Below are positions 1 through 9,757 of a DNA stretch of 60,436 nt, piece after piece. Source of the stretch: a virus. The DNA lies in the IMG/VR virus record IMGVR_UViG_3300005466_000005, positions 1 through 60,436 of that record; one strand, written 5' to 3'. A program made the position numbers and the translations under genes. The first letter of the stretch is position 1. The number at the start of each line of letters is the position of its first letter. Under the pieces are notes generated by a model that was not told where the DNA came from, searched no databases, and was given only the letters and a program-made list of their open reading frames with translations.

Positions 1-60
1 CTTGAGTATGGTTCTCTCCAAAACAGGGGGAGGTACAGATGAGGATGACCCATTGAGGGC
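1..60. repeat. Terminal direct repeat (first copy), circular genome junction
   Basis: These 60 bases are identical to 60377-60436. The flanking gene reads in one frame across the joined ends, so this is the overlap left when a circular or circularly permuted molecule was assembled, and the unit length is 60,376 bp. A true short terminal repeat in the virion cannot be excluded from sequence alone. Confidence 0.9.
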
Positions 61-850
61 CTACCTATATGGGGCCATCGTCGAGGATGATGACTATAGA
101 CCCACAGGACCTCTCATTGCTAGATTTAGAATCCCCATCCGTGATATTAAGGTGGGGACTCCAACCCCCGTACCCAAGATCAAGTATGTGTTTGAAAGCG
201 GGGTATCGTCCTTTAATCCAAGTAGACATCATTGGTTCATGCTCTTCGAGCGAGGATCGGGGGATTCAGACGCTGGAGAGGACGATAACACCATCTATGT
301 CTGGAACAATAACGACAGAGAAACAGACAATCAGTATTCAGCCATTCGGCCTTTGCCCTTTGGTAGGTCGGATGGCGACCCACTATCAAACGTGGGATGG
401 GTTGTACAGAAGCACGGTCCAACCTACAGCTTTGGTTTTGCAACACGAAAGACAATCCTATGCCAGATGACCCACCCTGCCTCAATAGCCAAGTGGACAC
501 CTGGTCGTCCAATAGAGAGATTTGTACCTTCTTTGGCCGGTGCATCCATCCGTACTATGATGATATACCTATCACACATGTTACAGACCTCTGCTCGTAT
601 GAGGCGTACATTCGGATATAACCAGGTATCAACCCCTAACAAGCTCTTTAAGATAGGCAGCTTTGTTGCAATAAGGGATGAGAACAGTCCAGAGTTAAAG
701 AAGAGTCAGGGTGCTTACGGACAACTTCAAGAGATAGTTTATACTGCCTCCGTAGGCAATGATGATCTGAGAGGCAACCACTTTTGTAACGTAGCACCTA
801 GGCAGTATGTGAAACCAACACAGCAGTTGGTCACAAGCATCCGTCATTAA
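1..850 (+). CDS. Tail hub/baseplate-like protein, C-terminal part
   Basis: This is the 3' portion of the gene that starts at 59343; across the circular junction the codons are continuous and the whole product is 627 residues. The TTG at position 2 is internal leucine 346, not a start. The gene directly follows the tape measure, the usual place for a distal-tail or tail-associated hub protein that closes the tail tube and carries fibres. I recognise no catalytic motif. The segment is mixed beta and rich in aromatic residues, as hub proteins are. The hub role is inferred from position; tailed-virus structural membership is well supported. Confidence 0.75.
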   Translation, partial: LSMVLSKTGGGTDEDDPLRAYLYGAIVEDDDYRPTGPLIARFRIPIRDIKVGTPTPVPKIKYVFESGVSSFNPSRHHWFMLFERGSGDSDAGEDDNTIYVWNNNDRETDNQYSAIRPLPFGRSDGDPLSNVGWVVQKHGPTYSFGFATRKTILCQMTHPASIAKWTPGRPIERFVPSLAGASIRTMMIYLSHMLQTSARMRRTFGYNQVSTPNKLFKIGSFVAIRDENSPELKKSQGAYGQLQEIVYTASVGNDDLRGNHFCNVAPRQYVKPTQQLVTSIRH

Positions 851-894
851 TTAATCCTTTATACGTTTTTGAGTGTTGGTAAGTGTTATAGCCT

Positions 895-1602
895 ATGCCA
901 CAACCACCACCACCACCACCACGACCACAACGACGGACGGAAATAAGGACCAAGAAACAAAACAAAGGCCACTTGTATGCAGCCACATTTGATTCCACTT
1001 CTATAGCAGTTAGAACAAGTCTCACTTATGCCAAAAAGCTCCTCAGTTTCTATAGACAAACCAAAGACCACAGAAAACAGGTCGACGTGGTTAGAGACAT
1101 CAACAGGATCCTGGATTATAACTGGAATGACCAACGAGGGTCCCGCTGGAACTATGAGTGCTCCCACTTCAATGGAGAATTGTTGGTCGCTGATCGTATG
1201 GCACTCGGATGTAACCATAACCTCCAGACTAGTGCTGGACTCGAACTCGAAAACCTCACAAAGGCTGGGGTTGGCGGCAACCTTATCTCATGGGTGGGTG
1301 TAGCCACAGGGGCAACAGAACCAACAAGAGGTACAACACAGCTAGTAGACGAGGTAGATCGTATTCCTGTTAACCCTGATGGCTGGCTTACAGCTTCTTC
1401 CGACCTGCTGTTTACCGGTGTTATCTGTTCTACTAATTTGGACGACGGCTTGTACAAATCCTTTGGAGGATATACAGGCAACAGTGCTGATGACATCCTG
1501 GGGTGGGTTTGTTTGCTGCCTACAGCTGAATACGTACAGCATGTCAAGGGTAGCACCATCATGATAGTATCCCATGTCGAGGAGAGCATAGCCCTTCAAT
1601 GA
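895..1602 (+). CDS. Tail tip-associated protein, function unknown
   Basis: The gene encodes 235 residues with a proline-rich start (PQPPPPPPRPQRR). No family is recognised. It lies between the hub gene and the giant adhesin and overlaps the latter by 4 nt (ATGA), so it is very probably co-translated with the tail tip genes. A CTTTATAC box at about 858-865 lies roughly 35 nt upstream of the ATG and could be a core promoter. The compact C-terminal half (GGNLISWVGVATG and onward) looks like beta structure. Role in tail tip assembly is an inference from place only. Confidence 0.7.
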   Translation: MPQPPPPPPRPQRRTEIRTKKQNKGHLYAATFDSTSIAVRTSLTYAKKLLSFYRQTKDHRKQVDVVRDINRILDYNWNDQRGSRWNYECSHFNGELLVADRMALGCNHNLQTSAGLELENLTKAGVGGNLISWVGVATGATEPTRGTTQLVDEVDRIPVNPDGWLTASSDLLFTGVICSTNLDDGLYKSFGGYTGNSADDILGWVCLLPTAEYVQHVKGSTIMIVSHVEESIALQ

Positions 1603-4600
1603 GTTTCGGTGATTTTGAATACCAAGAAACTACTAGCAATCAACTAGCTCGTATCCTAAAGGGGATGCGTCAAGAGCAGATAATCCTAGATGCAGTACAG
1701 AACCCCATTGACGATGTAGAGGAATATCCAGATGCTAGACAGGTTGAATCAGTAAAGGGGACCAAGGACCACATTGGCGCTGTCACTATCCCTGTATCAA
1801 AAAACTGGCACTATGCTAATGAGCCGAATCAAGATACAAGAGTCTGGTTATGGTTTAGAGAGGGATGGCGTCTACGCGATTACAGTCGTCATGGTAATGA
1901 AGCGTTTGCAGAACAGGTAGAACCATCTCCCGTTCCAGTGAGAAACTACGTCCCTTTACGTAGAAAGCAAAATGATGATGGTACCACGCCGGGCAGACTC
2001 TATGGCATCATTGATGGTGTATCCCAATATTATAGGGTCTTAGATAGTCCAGAGAACAGACTTACAGATCTCTTATCTACCAATAACGAGTTTTGCTTCT
2101 CTTGCTTCTTTTCCCCTTTTGAGTCCTACACCTTTGATGAGGCCGACGATAGACTTCGTTTCATCCAGAAGCTGGATGATGATCAAAGCAACAATGCCAC
2201 CCGTGTAGAGCTGGAGGAGGATGGTACTGTTCACTTTTACTTAGTGTACAAGGGTGCGGCCTATCATGTTGAGACAGCTCCAGGTGTTGTACCCTTAGTA
2301 CAGGTCCCAGAGTTTCAACCAGGTGAGTTCATAGATGAAGAGTTTATGACACAATCCCCTTATGCATGGCAGTGGAATCCCAATGTTGCTGCACCTGATT
2401 GGATGTGGTTGTTCTTCTCATTTGACAAGACAACACGTCAGTTAAAGATCTACAAGATTCAACAAAATGGGATGGCTGCTGCTGCTGCTGCTGCTACTGA
2501 GTTAGTTACCACCACAGCTGCACCGGATGATCAAACCATCCTAGCTAACGTGTCTATGTGGCTACCTGCTAACGAGAATGACCCTACTGCTATAGCCACC
2601 TACGATATAACGGGCAATGAGAATCATGCCATATTTGATACAGACCCCACTCATGCACCCACCTATACTACTGACGGCTTTCTGCATTTTACAGGGGACA
2701 ATCGTATTGCCAGAATTACCAACTCGCCAGAGCTAAACACTTTCACAAACTTTACTATGGCGTTTAAGCTCAGGCTTCATGCTCGTCCGACTGGAGGAGC
2801 CCATGACTTGGTATTTTCAAAAGGCAGTACCAATGCCACGATTACAACTGGTGGATTCATGTTCTTTATTCATCAAGCTGCTCCCACTAACATACATGTT
2901 GATTTCATAGACAACACTGGTGAATACATGTTCATTGAGGCAACAGGAGCCATAGCCGCCTTAGATACCTGGTATAATGTCATCTTTACCTACGACGGCA
3001 CAACGTTCAGGTTTGAGGCTGGATCTTTTACGGGCACTCCTTGGGTGGATGCAGGTAAAATATTCACCAATTCATCAGACCTAAAACTAGGCAGTGCTAC
3101 ACATTCCTTTCAGGGGGATATTGCAGATGTTGTGTTTGTAAAGGGTGAAGCTTGGGATACAACAAAGAAGAATAAGTACAAGGCCCGAACTCCTGGATTT
3201 CGTACAACGGATTGGCCTGCCTATAAACCACCACCCCCTCCCGAACCTGATACACCCCTTCCTGTTGTTAGACCCGTTGAGAAAGTCTATGAGCTTTTAC
3301 TACCAGATACTGTAACTGTAAAACAGCTTAACAATCCTGCTACTGCTACACCTTTTGTATCCATCTATAACGTCCCAGGTGGTACTCCAGCCACTACTCC
3401 TGAAACCCTCAAGTACGACTGTCCTGATGGGACCTCAGGAGGAGGTAGTACATCTCCGGTCACAACCATATACAATCTGACTGCTGCTAGCTCCACAGGA
3501 AATATAGAGTGGGGTAGTGGTGAGCGAGGCTATGTACAACGTATCAATGTTGCTGGTTCGGTCTTTATTGGAAAGAACCCAACAGACATGCAGTTTTACG
3601 TGAAAAATGGAGGTAGTGCATCAGGGGGTACGGCATACTGTGCTCTCTTCCGTAATGATGGAACATATACAAAGTTTGGGAGTGGTATAAACATCAATAG
3701 CATATCAACATCCTCCTGGGTACCGATAACAGGTACCTCGTTTGTAACCCGTACTAACATGGCAATGGGTGACGGGGTGGGGGTTGTGTGGGAAGGTGGG
3801 TCTTCGGGTACTCTGAATGTACAACGTGGTGGACAAAATGTCCATTATGATAAGGATGGTTCGAATAATCCAAGATCATGGCAGGACCACCTAGAAACTG
3901 GCTCTGTGTATGGGTCTGATAATGATGAGTTTTCCATAGCTGGTGTAGTAAAAGATGGAGGCATCACAACAGCTGGAGCAAACCCCTATGCAAAGTTAAC
4001 GTTGTCTCAATATGTACTGGGTATCTCGCAGACCAATTCCACATGTGAGGGGATCTTACCCACCCGTGTGATATGGAGGGTTAGGAGAGTGGGGTCTGCT
4101 GCATCCGCTACCCTCAAATGTTATATCATTAATTCATCAGGAACGGTGCTTAAAACCATTGGTTCAGCCATATCTTTCAACTCCATTTCTACCACACTTC
4201 AAGACCTGGAGTTTATTGACAGAGATAATGCCGTGGCCTGGGCTGATACCTATATGGTTGCATTGGCCTTTGATGTCAAGACAGGTATTAACAACACCAC
4301 TGTCTACTTAGAGGTCAATTACAACATTGGCACAGGCTCAGGTCAGGTTGAGGGTACAGCTATTAAGGCAAGGATGTATAATGGAACCTCAGCTTATGTA
4401 GATGTTTCACCGGTGTGTGATTGGGCTGGTAAGATCTATGTTGGTGGCTCATCCTTCACTGCCTACAAGCAATTTACACCCACTAGTTGGACTATTGCAG
4501 AGAAGGTCAATTCAAGCACTTCGCCTGTATCAAAGCTCTATGGTCAGAAATTTTCTAAACTCAAAGCAACAATGAAAAAGGTAGGTAGTCCCACAGGCCC

Positions 4601-5648
4601 AATCCGTGCAAAGGTATGGGATAACAGCGGTGCTGAAAAGGCCAACTTCCCAGTTCCTATAGATGCAAGCAGTCTATCTACAAGTGTTGATACCGATTAT
4701 GTGTTTACTTTTCCAACAAATGCTTATGTGTCCACCCTAAATGATAGAATTGGCTTGGAGTACTTCGGGGCTACCTCCACCGATTATGTGCTTGTCAAGA
4801 TAAACACGGATGCGGCTGCTGGAGCTGCTGGAGATACAACAAAATCCATCCTCTCTGCTTGGGTGTCCGGTACTGGATGGGTTGATGAGCAAACACTTGA
4901 TATGGCCTTTGAGATATTTACTGGGGGAGTCCCTGACCTTGTAAGTAGGTCTAAGGCAGCAATAAGATGTGATTCTATCTTTTCTATCCTAAACCGTAGG
5001 AAGGTTACCAGGGCTGTCATCCCTCTCAAGAAGGTGGGGGCCCCCACTGGTAACTACTTCATCAGGTCTGTTAGAGGCTCTGATGGCAGTAATCGTGACC
5101 TGCTTGGTTCTGGGGATATCTCTTTGTTATCCACATCTACATGGACGTATAAGGATGTGTCAAACTACAATGCTACATTCTTCATAGGAGAGTCAGACAA
5201 AATAGTTGTAGAGTATGAAGGGGGTGACTCGTCTAACGGCTTGATAGTACAGGTCCAACAAGACAGCACCTATGATGATGCTGACACTCGATATGAGGAC
5301 TTTGACTCTGTAAACTGGAATACAACGGGCTATGATACCTGGGATATGGGAGCCACCCTATACGTGGGAGGAGACACCTACATCCCCGATGCTGGTACTC
5401 CCTACGTACCACCTCCCGACTTTTATGACCATGATTGGCTGATAGGGTCTGGTGCCTTTGTTAAGGGGGGACCACACACCTCATTCTATGGGATGCGGAT
5501 ACGAGACTTTAAGGTAGAGACTTCCATCCCCTCTTTAGAAGACATTGATACCCTGTTTGACAACAAATACTCTAGAAGGGGAGGTAAGGGGGAAGTCGCT
5601 CTCATAGGCTACACTACATACAACTCGGAGACTGAGCCACCTGTATAA
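1599..5648 (+). CDS. Giant tail adhesin with LamG-like domain and repeated beta modules
   Basis: This 1349-residue protein is probably a receptor-binding tail protein. Residues about 320-545 form a LamG/concanavalin-like jelly roll (SMWLPANEND at the start, a central LDTWYNVIFTYDG, then LKLGSATHSFQGDIADVVF). A proline-rich linker follows, and then at least four copies of a beta-sandwich module of 130-180 residues. Its signature is KKVGxPTGxxxxxV, a serine-rich turn, then DRIxLEYxG. The same module ends the protein at 12492-13856. A short poly-alanine run (GCT codons near 2476-2495) precedes the LamG domain. Such modules are known in archaeal and viral surface proteins and probably bind glycans; binding is not shown here. 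The 4-nt overlap with the preceding gene supports the start. Confidence 0.8.
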   Translation: MSFGDFEYQETTSNQLARILKGMRQEQIILDAVQNPIDDVEEYPDARQVESVKGTKDHIGAVTIPVSKNWHYANEPNQDTRVWLWFREGWRLRDYSRHGNEAFAEQVEPSPVPVRNYVPLRRKQNDDGTTPGRLYGIIDGVSQYYRVLDSPENRLTDLLSTNNEFCFSCFFSPFESYTFDEADDRLRFIQKLDDDQSNNATRVELEEDGTVHFYLVYKGAAYHVETAPGVVPLVQVPEFQPGEFIDEEFMTQSPYAWQWNPNVAAPDWMWLFFSFDKTTRQLKIYKIQQNGMAAAAAAATELVTTTAAPDDQTILANVSMWLPANENDPTAIATYDITGNENHAIFDTDPTHAPTYTTDGFLHFTGDNRIARITNSPELNTFTNFTMAFKLRLHARPTGGAHDLVFSKGSTNATITTGGFMFFIHQAAPTNIHVDFIDNTGEYMFIEATGAIAALDTWYNVIFTYDGTTFRFEAGSFTGTPWVDAGKIFTNSSDLKLGSATHSFQGDIADVVFVKGEAWDTTKKNKYKARTPGFRTTDWPAYKPPPPPEPDTPLPVVRPVEKVYELLLPDTVTVKQLNNPATATPFVSIYNVPGGTPATTPETLKYDCPDGTSGGGSTSPVTTIYNLTAASSTGNIEWGSGERGYVQRINVAGSVFIGKNPTDMQFYVKNGGSASGGTAYCALFRNDGTYTKFGSGININSISTSSWVPITGTSFVTRTNMAMGDGVGVVWEGGSSGTLNVQRGGQNVHYDKDGSNNPRSWQDHLETGSVYGSDNDEFSIAGVVKDGGITTAGANPYAKLTLSQYVLGISQTNSTCEGILPTRVIWRVRRVGSAASATLKCYIINSSGTVLKTIGSAISFNSISTTLQDLEFIDRDNAVAWADTYMVALAFDVKTGINNTTVYLEVNYNIGTGSGQVEGTAIKARMYNGTSAYVDVSPVCDWAGKIYVGGSSFTAYKQFTPTSWTIAEKVNSSTSPVSKLYGQKFSKLKATMKKVGSPTGPIRAKVWDNSGAEKANFPVPIDASSLSTSVDTDYVFTFPTNAYVSTLNDRIGLEYFGATSTDYVLVKINTDAAAGAAGDTTKSILSAWVSGTGWVDEQTLDMAFEIFTGGVPDLVSRSKAAIRCDSIFSILNRRKVTRAVIPLKKVGAPTGNYFIRSVRGSDGSNRDLLGSGDISLLSTSTWTYKDVSNYNATFFIGESDKIVVEYEGGDSSNGLIVQVQQDSTYDDADTRYEDFDSVNWNTTGYDTWDMGATLYVGGDTYIPDAGTPYVPPPDFYDHDWLIGSGAFVKGGPHTSFYGMRIRDFKVETSIPSLEDIDTLFDNKYSRRGGKGEVALIGYTTYNSETEPPV

Positions 5649-5708
5649 TTCCCTAGTAGCAGTAATCTCTTTTATGGACGCGCAGGCTCTTAATGGTGTT
5701 AATCAACA

Positions 5709-6632
5709 ATGAGTAGTACAGCAGGCCTTCTAACAGATCCTAATGAACCAATCTCACCATGGCGACATGATGCTACTATGGTGTTCTGGGGCACTGGTGC
5801 CCAGATTCTTGCTATCCCCTCTATCTCTGAAGTCCGGTTTGCAATATGCACGCAAACGGGTTCAGGCTTCATCATAAACACAGCTTATGTACGTTCTGCT
5901 GATAAGACGCAGTGGATTCCCATCTTCGATAAACACCTTCATGATGCAGATACCTCCGCAGCAGGGGGGAAACTAGCTGCCATCTTCATAGCTAACCAGG
6001 GTAAAGTAAAGAAGTTCCAAAGATGGCAGACATCTCAATGGAGAGGTAACACGAAGCACGCCTCCTCTCCAGCTCCAGCACCTGTGAACTTAAACAACAC
6101 ATTCTATACGGATATCAGCACATCCACCACCGATGAAAGCTATAACAACATATTTGATTCTGATGGGTTGAAAGCTGACCTTACAAAACCCATCTCATGT
6201 TCTGTAAAAGCACAGTTCTCACATGCTGCTGAGATTGTTGGTAGGATGGGGTCCAACATAGAGGATGCTCAAAACTCTGTGGCCTTTGGTAATAAGGTGT
6301 GGTGGGAGTTCTGTGACTTGCATGGTACAAAGGTTATGGGAGGGGTGGGCAACTCTCTAGGCGTAACAGTACAGGCCACACCCGCCGATGTGGTACCATC
6401 CCCTAATAGAGCTCGTGGATTCAGATATGACTACACACCCATAAACCAGGTCTTTTTCTCAGACAGTGATGGAGGGACACTTACCATCACTTCAAATATA
6501 CCCAGTTCGGGACAGTTCCCATCAGACAACCTGTTTAAGATGGGGGTCATTACGAAGAACGCATCACAGGTAAAATCCCTGTTTCTGTGGCATGTAGAAA
6601 TGACGTTCGAAGTTGCGGATACGTGGTTATAA
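5709..6632 (+). CDS. Putative tail/receptor-binding structural protein
   Basis: The product is 307 residues, predicted mostly beta, with no recognised motif. It follows the adhesin in the tail tip region. A CTTTTATG box near 5669-5676 lies about 36 nt before the ATG, leaving a short leader. An alanine/proline-rich hinge (SSPAPAPVNLNN, residues about 118-130) separates an N-terminal attachment-like half from a C-terminal beta half ending MTFEVADTWL. The last 6 bases overlap the oppositely oriented HNH gene. Function is inferred from neighbours only. Confidence 0.65.
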   Translation: MSSTAGLLTDPNEPISPWRHDATMVFWGTGAQILAIPSISEVRFAICTQTGSGFIINTAYVRSADKTQWIPIFDKHLHDADTSAAGGKLAAIFIANQGKVKKFQRWQTSQWRGNTKHASSPAPAPVNLNNTFYTDISTSTTDESYNNIFDSDGLKADLTKPISCSVKAQFSHAAEIVGRMGSNIEDAQNSVAFGNKVWWEFCDLHGTKVMGGVGNSLGVTVQATPADVVPSPNRARGFRYDYTPINQVFFSDSDGGTLTITSNIPSSGQFPSDNLFKMGVITKNASQVKSLFLWHVEMTFEVADTWL

Positions 6633-7079
6633 TGTGCAAAACCGTATATACCTACCATGAGTATCACGATTACGTGGTCCCCTCGCCTTATTTGCCTCAC
6701 CTATCTTACGTCTATGCTCTAAGGAAAAGACCCTGCCTTTCAACTTCTCAGAGCGTTTCTTATTTGCTTCAAGTGACTGTGGTACACCTTTCTTCTTTGC
6801 CGAGATCTTCATACCAACTTCAGGACTACGCTTCACTCCTAAATGATGTAGACGTGGATGGTCCCTATGCATCATTGCCTCCAAGTTCTCAGGTCGATTG
6901 TCTGTCTTTACATGATTCCTATGATGAATTCTACCCCATAACAACAGACAGGCGTTATGCTCTTGTTCCCACACGACAATGTGTTCAAACACACGACCGT
7001 ATCTGTCAGCCCTTGGATGTCCTGATACATGGATGCGTTTATAACCGTTTGATGATAATGATTCTTTGTTCTTCCTCAC
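6627..7079 (-). CDS. HNH homing-type endonuclease with NUMOD3-like repeats
   Basis: This 150-residue protein has the HNH signature VFEHIVVWEQ...IHHRNHVKTDNRPENL (residues about 30-67). Two basic NUMOD3-like DNA-binding segments follow (SPEVGMKISAKKKG and SLEHRRKIGEANK). These belong to free-standing homing endonucleases that spread by cutting alleles lacking them. It lies on the minus strand between two plus-strand tail genes and overlaps the stop of the upstream one by 6 nt, as a mobile insertion would. It is intact, with no frameshift or stop. Confidence 0.88.
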   Translation of the reverse strand: MRKNKESLSSNGYKRIHVSGHPRADRYGRVFEHIVVWEQEHNACLLLWGRIHHRNHVKTDNRPENLEAMMHRDHPRLHHLGVKRSPEVGMKISAKKKGVPQSLEANKKRSEKLKGRVFSLEHRRKIGEANKARGPRNRDTHGRYIRFCTL

Positions 7080-7117
7080 AAAAGGACAGAGATGGCCATC
7101 TCTTTATATTTTTTGTC

Positions 7118-7136
7118 TGGGAGGTTAGATTATAAC
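7118..7136 (+). promoter_or_regulatory. Strong ribosome binding site deciding a start
   Basis: The purine run GGGAGGTT about 9 nt before the ATG at 7137 matches the archaeal anti-Shine-Dalgarno core. It argues for this ATG over the in-frame ATG at 7092. A TATA-like TTTATATT lies just upstream (about 7103-7110). Confidence 0.6.
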
Positions 7137-7769
7137 ATGGCTATAAGCAGCTGGAATAAACGCGCCGTACATATGCGTATCAAGATAAAGAAGACAGATA
7201 TGCGAGCCTGGTCACCTGATGCTGGTATCAACGTCTTACAGTATCCACCTCAAACCCCTTTCACTCAGCTGATAACTCACGCTAACGGCCTTACTTCAAA
7301 GATAGACACTTACTCCACAGGCATTGGAGAGATGAATGTTAACCTCTCCACCTCGGGTTGTCACTTTATCCCCACCGAGCGTCGCTATGAAGAAGACATT
7401 GAGAAAGCCGTGGATGGTATGGATATCCTAACCAAAAATGTCAATGAGACAAATGAGCCAAGACATGTAAACAGAGGTAAGAACAAAGGACTAGGACTTG
7501 AATTCATGGAGCATACAACCTATGTGGACAATCCTACGCTAGACGCAATAGACCATGTGCGCTCTATCATGCAGAACAGGAGGACCATCTTTATGAGCCA
7601 GTCACAATACAAGGACGTAGAGCGTATCATGATGCGCAGACCTCAAATCTTTGGCGTCCCTAGCAATGCTCAGGCAAACCCTAACCGTTTCCTAAAAGAA
7701 GCGAAGGGGGGAGAACGCAATACCCTCACAGGAGAGAAGGTCTATGAGACGGAAGTTGGGACGTATTAA
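7137..7769 (+). CDS. Putative tail protein, unknown function
   Basis: The product is 210 residues with no recognised family. It begins after a good GGGAGGT ribosome binding site, which favours this start. The N-terminal half is beta-like and basic (RAVHMRIKIKKTDMRAW); a helical C-terminal half holds repeated charged segments. It sits between an HNH gene and the phosphoesterase-fold tail protein, and the next gene starts 6 nt after its stop, so it belongs to the tail tip operon. A structural or small adaptor role is a guess. Confidence 0.62.
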   Translation: MAISSWNKRAVHMRIKIKKTDMRAWSPDAGINVLQYPPQTPFTQLITHANGLTSKIDTYSTGIGEMNVNLSTSGCHFIPTERRYEEDIEKAVDGMDILTKNVNETNEPRHVNRGKNKGLGLEFMEHTTYVDNPTLDAIDHVRSIMQNRRTIFMSQSQYKDVERIMMRRPQIFGVPSNAQANPNRFLKEAKGGERNTLTGEKVYETEVGTY

Positions 7770-7775
7770 TCCATC

Positions 7776-9212
7776 ATGCCCGCATTCTCTGAAAACGACA
7801 TTAAGCAATACAAGACTGCCAAGACCGTCGGTGCCGTTACATCTTTGGGAGGAGCTATCACAGCCACCGAGGTCGGAGATGGTACACCCTTTGGTATGTT
7901 CGATCTTGTCACTCAAGAACAAGCGGACAACGGGATCACAGAATACAGGATTGTAGCCTTCAAAAACATAAACACAGCAGAAGATTGTCTTAATCCCCGT
8001 GTTGGAGTCATCAGCGATTCTTCATCCCCAAATACAACGTTTGCAGTAGGCTGGATGCCGACAGCTATCTCAGCAGCCACAGAAGAGTTAACATCTGAAA
8101 CAGATTCACCCACCGGCGTGGTATGGTGTGAGTCTGCTAGGCTTCAAGACTTTGCTCTTCTTAACTCTAACATCCCTAGAAACGGTGGCTATGCCTTCTT
8201 AGCATTGAGAAGAACCGTCAAGGCAGGGGCACAGCCCTTCAAGAAGGATCGTACTAGTATTGTCTTCTTATGCGATAACCTAGATGTTGGAACTCCTACA
8301 CCCACTGGTCCCCCTACACCACCTATTGTAGACGTGGGGGTTGTTGGAGAGATAGACATCAATGACATCTGGAAGAAAATATTTGAGAACTTTAAGCTTC
8401 GTAATATGTCTCTCTTCTTTACCTGTGGCAATAACATCGGTGGTACCCTTACGGACCCAGCCCACACAGCTACAGACTTTACATCCATGTTTGGCGAGAT
8501 TATGAGGAAACTATGTTGGCCTGTATTCGGACAGAGGGATAGACGTCCTGTGGTAAGAAACACATTGCGCTCTTTCTTTGGAGTACCCAAGACCTTTTAC
8601 ACAAAGACACATTACAACATCCACTTTACAATGCTAGACACATCTGACCCCTCTGTCCATTCCTATGAGGAGGGTTCTGCTCAGTATAACGAGCTCAAGA
8701 CAGCACTAGAGAATGCTAAGCTAAACCCGCAAATAGACTGGCGTATAGTCATAATGAATAGAGCTGCCTATGCTGCTGGTACTACACCCGATCGCAAAAA
8801 GTTCCTAGATGAGACTTTGCAGAACGTGTGGGCTCCCCTATTTGAGGCAAACATGACCCATATGGTTGTACAAGGCACATATGCTAACACACAGATAGCC
8901 CACGTCTTACGACACAATCCTGCTGACCCAGCCACCCCAGAAGAGATATTGACGGGGCAAGCTCCTAACTACTCGTTTACTGGTGCAGGATTTGATAGAG
9001 GTGTTTTGTACGTCCTCACAGGGTCGGGAGGCTTCCCCTTTGATGTTATTAACGACCCACCCTCTTGGATTAGGTATGCACAGTCCATACATTATGGAGG
9101 CTTCCGATTCCGCTTTGATAGCAGCGGTCAGAACAAGATGCTCATAGGTGACTTTATAGACCAAAACGACAAACTAATACCTGATGCTCGTTTCACAATC
9201 ACGAAGCTATAG
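7776..9212 (+). CDS. Tail protein with degenerate calcineurin-like phosphoesterase fold
   Basis: The product has 478 residues. Residues 1-170 resemble a virion attachment module (ITEYRIVAFKNIN). A proline linker (TPTPTGPPTPP) leads to residues about 205-425, which follow the metallophosphoesterase (purple acid phosphatase-like) plan: FFTCGNN, CWPVFGQRD, YNIHFTMLDTSD, WRIVIMNRAAY, WAPLFEANMTHMVVQGTYANTQ and GVLYVLTGSGG. In active members these read GD, GNHD, GH and GHxH. Here all metal ligands are replaced (GN, GQRD, MN, GTYA). The domain is therefore probably a non-catalytic binding domain for a phosphorylated or sugar ligand on the host surface. The fold assignment comes from my motif reading and has not been checked by structure prediction. 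Confidence 0.72.
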   Translation: MPAFSENDIKQYKTAKTVGAVTSLGGAITATEVGDGTPFGMFDLVTQEQADNGITEYRIVAFKNINTAEDCLNPRVGVISDSSSPNTTFAVGWMPTAISAATEELTSETDSPTGVVWCESARLQDFALLNSNIPRNGGYAFLALRRTVKAGAQPFKKDRTSIVFLCDNLDVGTPTPTGPPTPPIVDVGVVGEIDINDIWKKIFENFKLRNMSLFFTCGNNIGGTLTDPAHTATDFTSMFGEIMRKLCWPVFGQRDRRPVVRNTLRSFFGVPKTFYTKTHYNIHFTMLDTSDPSVHSYEEGSAQYNELKTALENAKLNPQIDWRIVIMNRAAYAAGTTPDRKKFLDETLQNVWAPLFEANMTHMVVQGTYANTQIAHVLRHNPADPATPEEILTGQAPNYSFTGAGFDRGVLYVLTGSGGFPFDVINDPPSWIRYAQSIHYGGFRFRFDSSGQNKMLIGDFIDQNDKLIPDARFTITKL

Positions 9213-9223
9213 CGATAGGAAGA

Positions 9224-9691
9224 ATGGTATCCTGTAAGATGTCTACTGCAGCAAAATCCCCAAACAGCAAGGTCAGCCCCGCCGATATCATCGATGTTAG
9301 AATAGTAGAGGAACAAGAGGATGGGGAACCCCCGCTTGTAGCAGAATATCCCGCCCCCGCAAGAGATTCATTAGTCGACGACTACGACTACGACACAACC
9401 AATAACACTTCTCTCACACCCTTTGAACATGCTGCTCAATCCCTCTACGATGAACTGCGAAAAGCATACAACTTAGACCCAACAGGTAAGATGAGGGCCG
9501 TAGCCGTAGTAGTAACAGAAGACCAAGGCAAAACCTGGGTTGTCAAGGCTGATTCCACCGAGGGTCAGATATATAGAGACAAAGAACAATGGAGTAAAGT
9601 CTATGTCGAGTCAGAGGTAGTCAAGACCAAAGAGGCTTATCAACAAAAGCACCGTGACACCAGCAACAACAACAAAGCTAGCCCCGTATAG
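9224..9691 (+). CDS. Acidic small protein, unknown function
   Basis: The product is 155 residues. An in-frame ATG at 9239 (MSTAAKSPN) is an equally plausible start; an AGGAAG purine run favours 9224. The first 60 residues are acidic and probably disordered (VRIVEEQEDGEPPL, DDYDYDTTNN). A compact alpha/beta part follows (MRAVAVVVTEDQGKTWVVKADS). It is the last gene of the tail tip run and may be a chaperone or minor structural part, but no family is recognised. Confidence 0.6.
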   Translation: MVSCKMSTAAKSPNSKVSPADIIDVRIVEEQEDGEPPLVAEYPAPARDSLVDDYDYDTTNNTSLTPFEHAAQSLYDELRKAYNLDPTGKMRAVAVVVTEDQGKTWVVKADSTEGQIYRDKEQWSKVYVESEVVKTKEAYQQKHRDTSNNNKASPV

Positions 9692-9717
9692 TATAGCTAT
9701 CCTCACTAACAATGTGT

Positions 9718-9757
9718 AACATCTCTTATAAAGGAGTGTTGCTAACACTAAGTAGGA
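9718..9757 (+). promoter_or_regulatory. Promoter region with AACATCTCT element, TATA box and hairpin
   Basis: The 9-mer AACATCTCT (9718-9726) runs directly into TTATAAAGG, a TATA-like box. A perfect 5-bp inverted repeat GTGTT-GCT-AACAC (9736-9748) follows, and AGGA lies just before the ATG at 9758. The 9-mer, in either orientation, recurs in four other intergenic regions of the genome. Confidence 0.5.

Noticed and set aside
7092-7136. Upstream ATG at 7092 for the gene ending at 7769.
   Set aside because: The GGGAGGT site points to ATG 7137, and the extra residues span the TATA-like region.
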